From an uncultured Selenomonadales bacterium (GTDB lineage Bacteria > Bacillota > Negativicutes > Selenomonadales > Selenomonadaceae): 64,000 bases of DNA. Where the stretch lies: contig CALDHY010000030.1 in assembly GCA_937901445.1 (NCBI GenBank), forward strand, positions 1 to 64,000. Direction: 5' to 3'. Under the pieces are notes generated by a model that had not been told where the DNA came from, did not search any database, and saw only the letters and a list, made by a program, of their open reading frames with translations. Made by a program: the position numbers and the translations under genes. Positions 24,941 through 33,052 of the stretch are shown one piece after another. Positions within the stretch are counted from its first letter, which is position 1. Every line of letters begins with the position of its first letter.

Positions 24941-25601
24941 AGACGACGAAAAAATTTCTGAAATTGAACGTGATTATTTGGAGGCAAACGATTTTGAAGT
25001 TGAAATTGTTCACGACGGCAAACTCGGACTTGAAAAAGCCGTTGCAAATGAATACTCGCTGATAATCCTGGATATTATGTTGCCGGGCGTTGACGGTTTT
25101 CAAATTTGCCGTGAAATTCGCAAGTCGAAGGAAACGCCAATTTTGATTGTTTCGGCAAAACGTGAAGATATTGATAAAATACGTGCGCTGGGACTTGGAG
25201 CCGATGACTACGTGATAAAGCCTTTCAGCCCAAATGAATTGACGGCAAGAGTTAAGGCGCATATTTCACGCTACGAAAGATTAACCGGCAAGACTAACGA
25301 TAAAAATTTACATTTCGGCGAATTGGAAATTCAGCCAGAGGCGCGACGTGTTTTTTCAGGCGGCAAAGAAATTTCACTGAAAAACAAAGAATTTGAATTG
25401 TTGCTTTTCCTCGCGCAGAATCCCAATATTGTTTTCAGCAAAGACAGATTGTTTGACAGAATTTGGGGGATTGATTCAATGGGCGATACGGCAACGGTTA
25501 TGGTGCATATTAATCGCCTTCGTGAAAAAATTGAGCCCGTCCCTTCCAATCCAAAATATATTGAAACAGTTTGGGGCGCGGGTTACAGATTTAAAAGTTG
25601 A
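24915..25601 (+). CDS. OmpR/PhoB-family response regulator
   Basis: 228 residues: receiver domain (KKKILLIEDDEKISEIE; phospho-Asp in IILDIMLPGVDGF; Lys in DDYVIKPF) and a C-terminal winged-helix DNA-binding domain (VMVHINRLREKIE, YIETVWGAGYRFK). The start is a TTG at 24915 with GAGGAGG upstream, inside the end of the kinase gene, so the two are translationally coupled. The TCTAAAC repeat at 23359-23376 is a plausible target and would give autoregulation plus control of the divergent envelope genes. Confidence 0.92.
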   Translation: MKKKILLIEDDEKISEIERDYLEANDFEVEIVHDGKLGLEKAVANEYSLIILDIMLPGVDGFQICREIRKSKETPILIVSAKREDIDKIRALGLGADDYVIKPFSPNELTARVKAHISRYERLTGKTNDKNLHFGELEIQPEARRVFSGGKEISLKNKEFELLLFLAQNPNIVFSKDRLFDRIWGIDSMGDTATVMVHINRLREKIEPVPSNPKYIETVWGAGYRFKS

Positions 25602-25626
25602 CTTAATTTTGGCGGTTTTATATAAT
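25598..25626 (+). promoter_or_regulatory. Promoter of the acyl-CoA-ligase-like gene
   Basis: TTGACT (25598-25603, overlapping the regulator stop codon), 17 bases, TATAAT (25621-25626). Confidence 0.75.
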
Positions 25627-25660
25627 TGCAACGTTATTTTAAAAATGGAAGGTGTTATAT

Positions 25661-27298
25661 TTGCCTGTAATGGAATACTTGGAGCGCAACGCCGAACTTT
25701 ACGGCGATGAAGTTGCGCTTGTAGAATTGAATCCCAATGAGCCGGACGGACAACGCAGGACGTGGAAAGAATACAGTTTGATTGAATCTAATCGTTTTGC
25801 GCCGTACAGAAAAGAAATTACTTGGAGCGTATTTGACGAAAAGGCTAATCGCTGTGCAAATTTTTTGATTGAACGCGGCGTACAAAAAGGCGATAAAGTT
25901 GCAATAATTATGTACAACTGCCTTGAGTGGTTGCCGATTTATTTTGGAATTTTGAAAACGGGCGCAATAGCCGTGCCGTTCAATTTTCGCTACACTGCTG
26001 AAGAAATTTTATATTGCGCTGAACTTGCTGAAGTTGACGTGATAATTTTTGGACCTGAATTTATTGGGCGTATTGAAACAAATGCCGAAAGACTTTCACG
26101 CGGCAGACTTTTAATTTACGTTGGCGATAACTGCCCGAGTTTTGCTGAAAGTTATCATTTATTGGCGGCGAATTGTTCAAGCCACAAGCCTAACGTCGGC
26201 GAAATTACGGACGAAGATTTTGGCGCAATTTATTTTTCAAGCGGTACAACCGGTTTTCCAAAGGCTATTTTACACAAGCACCAAAGTTTGACGCAAGCCG
26301 CGCAAATGGAACAGAAACACCACTTGACGGGGCGCGGCGATTGTTTTTTGTGTATACCGCCGCTTTATCATACCGGCGCAAAATTTCACTGGATGGGCAG
26401 CCTTGTTGCCGGTTCTCGCGCAGTTTTGCTTAAAGGTACAAAGCCGGAAATAATTCTTGACGCCGTATCAAAAGAAAAATGTACAATCGTTTGGCTTTTA
26501 GTGCCTTGGGCGCAGGATATAGTTGACGCGCTCGACAGGGGCGATATAAAACTTTCAGATTATGAAATTTCGCAGTGGCGGTTAATGCACATTGGCGCGC
26601 AACCTGTACCGCCTTCCTTAATTCGCCGCTGGAAAAAATATTTCCCCAATCACGACTACGATACAAATTACGGCTTAAGTGAATCAACCGGTCCCGGCTG
26701 TGTACATTTGGGCTTAGAAAACATTTCAAAAGTTGGAGCTATCGGCGTGCCCGGTTATCGTTGGAAATGTAAAATTATTGACGAACATGGCGCGGAAGTT
26801 GCACGCGGTGAAGTCGGCGAACTTTGCGTAAAAGGTCCCGGCGTTATGACTTGCTACTACAACGACGAAAAAGCAACTGCTGAAGTCCTTAAGGGCGGCT
26901 GGCTTTTAACGGGCGATATGGCAATGCAAGATGAAGACGGCTTTTACTTTTTGGTTGACAGGAAGAAAGACGTTATTGTTAGCGGCGGCGAAAATATTTA
27001 TCCCGTACAAATTGAAGATTTTCTGCACAAATTCGACAAGGTTAAAGATGTTGCAGTTATCGGCTTGGCAGACAGGCGACTCGGTGAAATTAGCGCGGCG
27101 ATTATCGAAATTAAAGACGGTATGAATTGCACTGAAGACGAAATAAATAATTTCTGCGCAGAATTGCCACGCTACAAACGCCCAAAAAAAATTATTTTTG
27201 CAGACGTGCCGCGCAACGCTACAGGTAAAATTGAAAAGCCCGCACTGCGCAAACGTTACGGCGCAGATAAACTTGTTGCTCAAGAAAATCGCAGTTAA
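25661..27298 (+). CDS. AMP-dependent acyl-CoA synthetase/ligase family enzyme
   Basis: A predicted adenylate-forming enzyme that activates a carboxylic acid, usually to an acyl-CoA. 545 residues with the core motifs YFSSGTTGFPKAILHKH (P-loop), YGLSESTGPG, GWLLTGDMAMQDEDGFYFLVDR and the catalytic-lysine ending RNATGKIEKPALR (A10). The start is a TTG at 25661, eight bases after GGAAGG; the ATG at 25670 is an alternative. The substrate is not identifiable: the region around IPPLYHTGAKFHW resembles fatty-acid or aromatic-acid CoA ligases. It is monocistronic with its own promoter and terminator. Confidence 0.85.
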   Translation: MPVMEYLERNAELYGDEVALVELNPNEPDGQRRTWKEYSLIESNRFAPYRKEITWSVFDEKANRCANFLIERGVQKGDKVAIIMYNCLEWLPIYFGILKTGAIAVPFNFRYTAEEILYCAELAEVDVIIFGPEFIGRIETNAERLSRGRLLIYVGDNCPSFAESYHLLAANCSSHKPNVGEITDEDFGAIYFSSGTTGFPKAILHKHQSLTQAAQMEQKHHLTGRGDCFLCIPPLYHTGAKFHWMGSLVAGSRAVLLKGTKPEIILDAVSKEKCTIVWLLVPWAQDIVDALDRGDIKLSDYEISQWRLMHIGAQPVPPSLIRRWKKYFPNHDYDTNYGLSESTGPGCVHLGLENISKVGAIGVPGYRWKCKIIDEHGAEVARGEVGELCVKGPGVMTCYYNDEKATAEVLKGGWLLTGDMAMQDEDGFYFLVDRKKDVIVSGGENIYPVQIEDFLHKFDKVKDVAVIGLADRRLGEISAAIIEIKDGMNCTEDEINNFCAELPRYKRPKKIIFADVPRNATGKIEKPALRKRYGADKLVAQENRS

Positions 27299-27314
27299 AA
27301 ATTTTTTTGAAACT

Positions 27315-27349
27315 AAAAAACCCGCTTAAACCGGCGGGTTATTTTTTTT
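27315..27349 (+). terminator. Bidirectional terminator
   Basis: AACCCGC/GCGGGTT (27319-27325 and 27334-27340) has A-runs on the left and T-runs on the right. It ends the ligase transcript, and the minus-strand GT2 stop codon overlaps its stem. Confidence 0.85.
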
Positions 27350-28085
27350 GTAATTCAAGCAGTTTCAAATATTTCATCATTGTATAAAAAAAGTGATTCG
27401 CGCAGGTGTAAAATCCGTACCAGCCGTCCAAAAATCCCGCCTTAATAAAAAACATTTTGAAAAATCCCGCGCTTGCGTGCAGAAACGCGCCCGCCCTTGA
27501 AATTCTTTTGCCTTTTTTAAAATTATCTTCAGCCCAAATTGTGCTGTACATTTGCATTTTACTTTCCCATTGGCTCCAGCTGCGGTAGGTGTAATGTTCA
27601 AGATAACCCTGTAAAGTTTTAATTTCACAGGGGCAATTCGGATGTTCGTGAACTTTGCCCGACCATTGAACTTTTTCACGCGGAAACATTCTCAAAACAT
27701 AATCGGGATTTAAAACGCCGTGATTGAAAGTTACGCCAAATGCAGTTGTCTTGCGTTGAATTTTGTACTGTAAATTTAAATTATCCTGCGCGAGGATTTT
27801 TTTTATATGTTCGACAGATTTTAAAGTTAATCTTTCGTCCGCGTCAATGTACAAAATTAAATCAGCCGCCGTTTTATCGAGCGCAAAATTTCTCTGCGCG
27901 GCAAAGTCATTATCCCATGCACGGTAAAAAACTTTTGCGCCGTTTTTTTCGGCAAGTTCAACGGTTTTATCAGTACTGCCGGAATCGATTATTAAAATTT
28001 CGTCCGTACATTGGCGGGCGTTTCTTATCACGTCAACAATATGGTATTCTTCATTTTTCGTCAAAATAATAATTGCAAGCGTCAT
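27339..28085 (-). CDS. Family 2 glycosyltransferase (LPS core, WaaE/LgtF-like)
   Basis: 248 residues, cytoplasmic or membrane-associated. GT-A fold: LAIIILTKNEEYHIVDVIRN, IIDSGSTDKTVELA, WDNDFAAQRNFAL and the metal-binding DADERL. The middle and end (KVHEHPNC, LEHYTYRSWSQWESKM, and the hydrophobic FKMFFIKAGFLDGWYGF) match the WaaE/KdtX/LgtF group that adds glucose to the inner core of lipopolysaccharide. The start at 28085 follows AGGAG; the longer frame upstream has no site. This supports a diderm, LPS-making host. Confidence 0.85.
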   Translation of the reverse strand: MTLAIIILTKNEEYHIVDVIRNARQCTDEILIIDSGSTDKTVELAEKNGAKVFYRAWDNDFAAQRNFALDKTAADLILYIDADERLTLKSVEHIKKILAQDNLNLQYKIQRKTTAFGVTFNHGVLNPDYVLRMFPREKVQWSGKVHEHPNCPCEIKTLQGYLEHYTYRSWSQWESKMQMYSTIWAEDNFKKGKRISRAGAFLHASAGFFKMFFIKAGFLDGWYGFYTCANHFFYTMMKYLKLLELQKK

Positions 28086-28291
28086 TAAATTTCTCCTAAA
28101 AATTTTGGCTAATTTTATACTGCAAAAAAAAATTTGTAAATATAAAAAATATCCGCGTACGTGCGCCTGAAGGGCTCTAGCTGAAGATTTTGAGTAAATT
28201 TGGTACAATTACCCTAAAAACAATTTAAACCTGCCTTAAATCGAAAATTTCACGTTTTCAAGAAAATTTTACTCTTGCCTTGTATTTGTAA

Positions 28292-28584
28292 TTGCGTGTA
28301 CACGGACGCTTGAATTTTTATTGTGAATTTGCGCGTACACTGACGCCTGAATTTTTTATTGTGAATTTGCGTGTACACGGACGCTTGAATTTTTTTATTG
28401 TGAATTTGTGTGCATACAGACGCTTGAATTTTTTATTGTGAATTTGCGCGTACACGGTCGCTTGAAATTTTTTGTGAATTTGCGTGTACACGGTCGCTTG
28501 AAATTTTTTGTGAATTTGCGTGTACACGGACGCTTTAGATTTTTATTGTGTGCTTGCGTGCATACTGACACTAAAAAATTTTGC
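28292..28584 (+). repeat. Eight-copy 36-39-bp tandem repeat
   Basis: Units begin at 28292, 28329, 28367, 28406, 28444, 28480, 28516 and 28554. Each holds TTGCGTGTACACGGACGCTT followed by GAATTTTTATTGTGAAT, with a CGTGTACACG-type palindrome at its core. Units abut without spacers, and lengths of 36-39 bp break any reading frame. A diverged relative (GCGTACGTGCGCCTGAAG) lies near 28156. The array is in the 600-base gap before telA; the rest of that gap (28086-28290) shows no other feature. Confidence 0.85.
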
Positions 28585-28620
28585 TCTTGCCTAAAATCTG
28601 TAGTTTTCCTGAAAAAAAAG

Positions 28621-28649
28621 TTGATTTTAACGCCGCGTTTTTTTATAAT
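28621..28649 (+). promoter_or_regulatory. Promoter of telA-PBP
   Basis: TTGATT (28621-28626), 17 bases, TATAAT (28644-28649), directly after the tandem repeat array. Confidence 0.7.
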
Positions 28650-28687
28650 TTAAAAGAGTTTTTGAAAATACTATGGAGGAAAATTTT

Positions 28688-29851
28688 ATGGCAGATATAA
28701 ACCTTGAAGATTTAATGGCGCAAAAGGCGGCAAGCCCTTCAAATGACGAAACGCCCGCCGCTGAAGTCAAGCCGGAAGTCGAAATTGCGAAAGTTACTCA
28801 ACAAGTAGAAACTTTGACGCCCGCCGAACGCCAAAAAGTTCAATCGATTAAAGACGGAATTAATTTAATGGATTCTTCAACGCCCCTGACTTTCGGCGCG
28901 CCCGCACAAAAAGAAATCGCGCAGTTTTCGGACAGCATTTTGGCTAAAATTCGTACAAAAGATTCAGGCGAAGTCGGAAATTTGCTGAATGATTTGGTTG
29001 CAAAGGTTAAAGGCTTCGACGTTGCCGAAAAAAAATCTTTCGTAAGCAAAATTCCTATTCTCGGTTCACTCGTAGACAAGGGCGAAAATCTTATGCAGGG
29101 CTACGAAAAACTTTCTACGCAAGTTGAAAAAATTCAAGCCGGTCTCGAACGCTCAAAAGTTAAAATGATGGAAGACGTTGTAATGTTCGATACGCTGTAC
29201 GAAAAAAATTTGGCGTACTTCAAAGATTTACAACTTTATATTCTTGCCGGTGAAGAAAAACTTGAAGAAATGCGCACCGTAACTTTGCCGAAACTTAAAG
29301 CACAAGCCGCCGCCAAAAATGATCCTATGGCAGTTCAAGTTGTCGCAGATTTTGAACAAAGTGTTGACAGATTTGAAAAGAAACTTCATGATTTAAAACT
29401 TAGCAAAACTATCGCTATTCAAACTGCGCCGCAAATTCGCCTGATTCAAAATAACGACCGCGTTTTAATTGACAGGGTACAATCCGCAATTTATCACACT
29501 ATCCCGCTCTGGAAAAATCAAATGGTAATTGCACTCGGTTTATCACGTCAACAGGAAGTTATTCAAATGCAACGCGCCGTAGCTGATGCCACAAATGACT
29601 TGCTCCGCCGTAACGCCGAAATGCTCAAACAAAATACCATTGACACGGCAAGGGCAAATGAACGCGGCGTTGTCGATGTTGAAACTGTTAAAAAAGTCAA
29701 CGAAGATTTAATTGCTACGATTGAAGAAACAGTTAAAATTCAACAGGAAGGCAGAGCTAAACGCGCCGCCGCCGAAAAGGAACTTCTCGCCATTGAAGGC
29801 AAACTCAAAGAAGCTCTTTTGAGAAATTCCAACAGAACAACTAATCAGTAA
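28688..29851 (+). CDS. TelA-family (toxic anion resistance) protein
   Basis: 387 residues of the TelA/KlaA/YceH family, linked to tellurite and envelope-antimicrobial tolerance although the activity is unknown. Family pattern: a disordered N-terminus, the segment KSFVSKIPILGSLVDKGENLM, and long helices with VEKIQAGLERSKVKMMEDV and TAPQIRLIQNNDRVLIDRVQSA ending in VIQMQRAVADATNDLLRRNAEM. No membrane helix is present. The start at 28688 follows GGAGG. Its stop codon overlaps the ATG of the next gene (a penicillin-binding protein) by one base, an unusual coupling that hints at a cell-wall role. Confidence 0.85.
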   Translation: MADINLEDLMAQKAASPSNDETPAAEVKPEVEIAKVTQQVETLTPAERQKVQSIKDGINLMDSSTPLTFGAPAQKEIAQFSDSILAKIRTKDSGEVGNLLNDLVAKVKGFDVAEKKSFVSKIPILGSLVDKGENLMQGYEKLSTQVEKIQAGLERSKVKMMEDVVMFDTLYEKNLAYFKDLQLYILAGEEKLEEMRTVTLPKLKAQAAAKNDPMAVQVVADFEQSVDRFEKKLHDLKLSKTIAIQTAPQIRLIQNNDRVLIDRVQSAIYHTIPLWKNQMVIALGLSRQQEVIQMQRAVADATNDLLRRNAEMLKQNTIDTARANERGVVDVETVKKVNEDLIATIEETVKIQQEGRAKRAAAEKELLAIEGKLKEALLRNSNRTTNQ

Positions 29852-31893
29852 TGGATAAGCACAGAATAAAACTTCAACTAAATATCGTGCGGCTCGTTGC
29901 CGTAATGCTTTTAGCCATTTTGATAATAATTTTTCGCTATGCATGGTTGCAACTTGTACAGGGCAGCGAACTTGCCGAAAGAATGCGCTATCAAGTCGGA
30001 CAAGATTATTTGGTACAATCGCCGCGCGGCGCAATTCTTGACAGAAACGGCAGAGAATTAGCCGCAAGCACTATGACAAAATCGCTTTTCGTAGACCCGA
30101 ATAACGTTCAAAACGCCCAACAACTTGCAAAAGACTTAGCCCCGCTTGTACGAAAATCTGAAGAAGATATTCTCAAAGATATTGGAATTGGCGGCGGCTT
30201 TGTATGGATTAAACGGCGGCTCGAACAATCCGAATATGAGGCAATTCGTAAAATGATTCGTGAAAAAAATTATTTCAGTTGTCTCGGTTTTCGTGATGAG
30301 GCTAAAAGATATTATCCAAATGACGTTTTGGCGGCAAATGTTTTAGGGTTCGTCGGCACTGACGATAAAGGGCTTGACGGTATCGAACAAGCTTTTGACA
30401 AGTACATTAAAGGCGAAGTTACGGAATCTTTTTTGTACACTGACACGCGCGACCGCCCAATCTTAGAATCGATTTTTGACAGGCACGGTTATCAAGGCGA
30501 AAGATGCAAAACAATTCAGTTGACGATTGACAGCGCAATTCAATTTATCGTTGAACAGGAACTTGACCGCGCAATGGCTGAAAATGATCCTGTTGCCGTT
30601 ACTTGCGTTGCAATGGATCCTAAAACCGGCGAAATTTTGGCAATGGCTAGCCGCCCGACTTACAATCCCAATCGTTTTTGGGACTACGACCCTGAAATTT
30701 GGAAGAATCGCGCAGTTTCTTTTGTCTACGAGCCGGGCTCCACTTTCAAAACTATAACGGCAGGCGCGGCGTTGCAAGAAAATATTGTTACACCGGGACA
30801 AATTTTCGTAGATCCCGGTTACGTTATGGTTAGCGGTATGAGGATTCAAAACTGGAACGGCGCAAGTTTCGGCACTGTAACTTTTGCTGACGTTGTCAAA
30901 CAATCTTTGAACACCGGCTTTGCACTGATAGGCTTAGAACTCGGCGGCGAAAAACTTATAAAATACGCACACCTTTTTGGATTCGGCGACGTTACGGGAA
31001 TTGAATTGCCGGGCGAAGAGGCAGGGCTTTTATATTCGCCGGATGAAATGGTTGAATCAGATATTGCCACAATGGCTATTGGTCAAAGTATCGCCGTTAC
31101 GCCGTTGCAACTTGTACGGGCAATGAGCGCGGTTGCAAATGACGGCGTTTTATTAAAACCACATATCGTCAAGATGATTAAAAATGCTAACGGCTCCACC
31201 TATTCAGAAACACAAGTTGAACCTGTCAGAAAAACTATCGACCCCGCAACCGATAAAACTTTGGTAGGACTTCTTGAACAGGTTGTGGCAACGGGCGGCG
31301 GGCAAAAGGCAAAAGTACGCGGTTACAGCGTTGCAGGAAAAACCGGCACTGCGCAGAAAATCAGAGCAGACGGCACGGGTTACGCTGAAGGCAGTTACAT
31401 TGCGTCGTTTTGCGGATTCGGACCGGTTGAAAATCCAAGAATTGCGTTGCTTGTTATGATTGACGACCCGTCGGGCGTTTTTTACGGCGGACAAATTGCC
31501 GCGCCGGTTGCGGGCAGGATTTTTTCACAGATTTTCAGATATATGAGAATTGAACCGAGCGAGACTCCCAATGACGACGAAGAGGAAATTTCGGCAGATG
31601 TTGGTGAAGGTGACAGCGCGGGTACTTCCTCAATTCCAACGTACACGCCGCCAAAAGTTGAAACGCCCGCGCCTGCTGAAAGTGTCGAAGAAAAAACTGA
31701 AGATTTAACGGACAGCACAGAAATTGTTGTACCGGATTTTCGCGGCAAAAGTATTCGTGAATCTGCGCGACTTGCAAACAATGTAGGCTTGAAGATTGAA
31801 ACGAGCGGCTCCGGCTTTGCAGATTCTCAAAGTATTTCGCCGGGCGCAGTTGTACCGCGCGGTTCAGTTATAAAAGTAAATTTCAATCCGTAA
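29851..31893 (+). CDS. Penicillin-binding protein (FtsI/SpoVD class B transpeptidase) with PASTA domain
   Basis: A class B peptidoglycan transpeptidase of 680 residues. It has a short cytoplasmic N-terminus, a membrane helix (about 12-30) and a dimerisation domain (SPRGAILDRNGRELA). In the transpeptidase domain the nucleophile is Ser297 in EPGSTFK, with QSLN at about 351-354 and AGKTGTAQK at about 495-503. An acidic, proline-rich linker and one PASTA domain follow (about 634-680, VPDFRGKSIRESARL). The architecture matches SpoVD/PbpB-like septal or sporulation PBPs. It is translationally coupled to telA rather than to ftsL/mra genes, which lie 23 kb away, so it could be the main septal PBP or a specialised paralogue. 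Confidence 0.92.
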   Translation: MDKHRIKLQLNIVRLVAVMLLAILIIIFRYAWLQLVQGSELAERMRYQVGQDYLVQSPRGAILDRNGRELAASTMTKSLFVDPNNVQNAQQLAKDLAPLVRKSEEDILKDIGIGGGFVWIKRRLEQSEYEAIRKMIREKNYFSCLGFRDEAKRYYPNDVLAANVLGFVGTDDKGLDGIEQAFDKYIKGEVTESFLYTDTRDRPILESIFDRHGYQGERCKTIQLTIDSAIQFIVEQELDRAMAENDPVAVTCVAMDPKTGEILAMASRPTYNPNRFWDYDPEIWKNRAVSFVYEPGSTFKTITAGAALQENIVTPGQIFVDPGYVMVSGMRIQNWNGASFGTVTFADVVKQSLNTGFALIGLELGGEKLIKYAHLFGFGDVTGIELPGEEAGLLYSPDEMVESDIATMAIGQSIAVTPLQLVRAMSAVANDGVLLKPHIVKMIKNANGSTYSETQVEPVRKTIDPATDKTLVGLLEQVVATGGGQKAKVRGYSVAGKTGTAQKIRADGTGYAEGSYIASFCGFGPVENPRIALLVMIDDPSGVFYGGQIAAPVAGRIFSQIFRYMRIEPSETPNDDEEEISADVGEGDSAGTSSIPTYTPPKVETPAPAESVEEKTEDLTDSTEIVVPDFRGKSIRESARLANNVGLKIETSGSGFADSQSISPGAVVPRGSVIKVNFNP

Positions 31894-31908
31894 TTTTAAA
31901 AATTAAAA

Positions 31909-31938
31909 ATCCCCTAATCCCTAGTCCTTAACCCCTAA
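31909..31938 (+). repeat. Heptad-type array between the PBP and STAS genes
   Basis: CCCCTAATCCCTAGTCCTTAACCCC: pyrimidine-type units only, so no self-pairing arm. Confidence 0.6.
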
Positions 31939-31965
31939 AAAACTGACTGAAAGGAAGTTTTTTTT

Positions 31966-32298
31966 ATGGAAATACAAAAAGAGCGCGACGGCGAAAAATT
32001 AGCCGTAGCGTTGACAGGCAGACTTGACGCGGTAACCGCAATTCAATTTGACAAAGATATTTCAAAATCGCTTGACGGAATTACAAATTTGATAATTGAC
32101 TTGGCGAATTTAGACTACATTGCATCGGCGGGCTTGCGTATACTGTTAAAGTTGCAAAAACGAATGAACACTCAAGGCGATATGAAAATAAAAAATGTCA
32201 AGCGTGAAGTGCGTGAAGTTTTGGATATGACGGGCTTTTCAAGGTTGCTTTCAATGGAAGAAACGCCCGCGCCCAAAAAACTTTCATTTAACTTTTGA
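31966..32298 (+). CDS. STAS-domain anti-sigma factor antagonist (SpoIIAA/RsbV-like)
   Basis: 110 residues forming a single STAS domain. VALTGRLDAVTAIQFDKDI and LIIDLANLDYIASAGLRILLKL include the Ser in ASAGLR at the usual phosphorylation position. Such proteins release a sigma factor by binding its anti-sigma kinase. No matching kinase or phosphatase gene is in the window, and a role in another partner-switch is possible. AAAGGAAG precedes the ATG. It is followed 11 bases later by an unknown gene. Confidence 0.88.
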   Translation: MEIQKERDGEKLAVALTGRLDAVTAIQFDKDISKSLDGITNLIIDLANLDYIASAGLRILLKLQKRMNTQGDMKIKNVKREVREVLDMTGFSRLLSMEETPAPKKLSFNF

Positions 32299-32309
32299 GG
32301 TGAATTTTT

Positions 32310-32657
32310 ATGATTAAAGCGTTTGAATTTGAAGGTAAATTTTTCCGCTCGAAGGTTCCAATTCCATTTGTGGAAGATAATTTTTATTTGCCGGCAAAAG
32401 TTTTTATTGAAGGGTATTTCCCTGCCGGTACGGTTTTCAAATTTCAAGAGGCAATTTGCAGTAAAAAAATTGACGTGTACAACGATCAAGTTAATGATTA
32501 TTGCCACGCCGTTTCACTTTTGTACAGCAACAAATTTAAAGGCAACGAGTCGCCGGACGAAGAAGACGAATACAAAGTTATTTTCCATGTCGATTTAAGC
32601 GCGTTATTTTTATTGTTGGAGCCAATCGACGAACAGGGAAACATTATCGAACTTTAA
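32310..32657 (+). CDS. Hypothetical protein, 115 residues
   Basis: Not recognised. An acidic, soluble protein without signal peptide or membrane helix. It starts MIKAFEFEGKFFRSKVPIPF, with a mixed alpha/beta character and a Leu-rich segment near the end (LSALFLLLEPIDEQ). GAGGTG lies before the ATG. It is co-transcribed with the STAS gene and ends at a strong terminator, so it may belong to the same regulatory unit. Confidence 0.6.
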   Translation: MIKAFEFEGKFFRSKVPIPFVEDNFYLPAKVFIEGYFPAGTVFKFQEAICSKKIDVYNDQVNDYCHAVSLLYSNKFKGNESPDEEDEYKVIFHVDLSALFLLLEPIDEQGNIIEL

Positions 32658-32670
32658 AAAATTTTTAGTA

Positions 32671-32712
32671 AAAAAGCCGCTTAAGTTTACAAGGCTTGAG
32701 CGGTTATTTTTT
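32671..32712 (+). terminator. Terminator of the STAS operon
   Basis: CCGCTTAAG pairs with CTTGAGCGG around a TTTACAAGG loop and is followed by ATTTTTT. Confidence 0.85.
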
Positions 32713-32719
32713 GTGCAAT

Positions 32720-32743
32720 AAAAAAAGCCCGCCGCTGCGAGCT
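32720..32743 (-). terminator. Terminator of the YopX-like gene
   Basis: On the minus strand AGCTCG pairs with CGGGCT and is followed by seven T. Confidence 0.7.
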
Positions 32744-32752
32744 GAAAAAATT

Positions 32753-32977
32753 TTAAAATTCTGCGATTAAACGCGCCACGCGCCCTTCATTTACGTCATC
32801 TTCATAAACTTCTTTATCGCCCAAATAACCGACAAGTTGACGAACGCTTTTAGGATCAACTTTATATTCGCCGTTTGCAGTTACAATGCAGGTAAACGCG
32901 CCCTGATGCAAATCTCCGTAAATAAATTCGCCGTCTTCAATTTTTTTGCCTCTAAATTTTATCGGAATATTTTTCAT
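32753..32977 (-). CDS. YopX-domain-like small protein
   Basis: 74 residues. MKNIPIKFRGKKIEDGEFIY and the ending VDPKSVRQLVG...EVYEDDV resemble phage YopX-family proteins, whose pattern is an N-terminal (K)FRGK...GEWVYGDL and a C-terminal VDPETVGQFTG...EIYEGDI (from memory). AAGGGGA precedes the ATG. It is a short solitary gene, likely a phage-derived remnant or captured domain. Function unknown. It is divergent from the FliB-like gene. Confidence 0.7.
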   Translation of the reverse strand: MKNIPIKFRGKKIEDGEFIYGDLHQGAFTCIVTANGEYKVDPKSVRQLVGYLGDKEVYEDDVNEGRVARLIAEF

Positions 32978-33052
32978 TGCAAAATTTCCCCTTTCTGATA
33001 GACTGTAAAAGTACTTTGAAATTCTAACATTGACAAAGAAAGGTGTCAACAA

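Noticed and set aside
28318..28527. Repetitive proteins on either strand of the tandem array
   Set aside because: Unit lengths of 36-39 bp shift the frame from copy to copy and no ribosome-binding site is present.
28292..28584. CRISPR array
   Set aside because: The 36-39-bp units are directly adjacent with no unique spacers and no cas genes nearby; the array is a tandem repeat.
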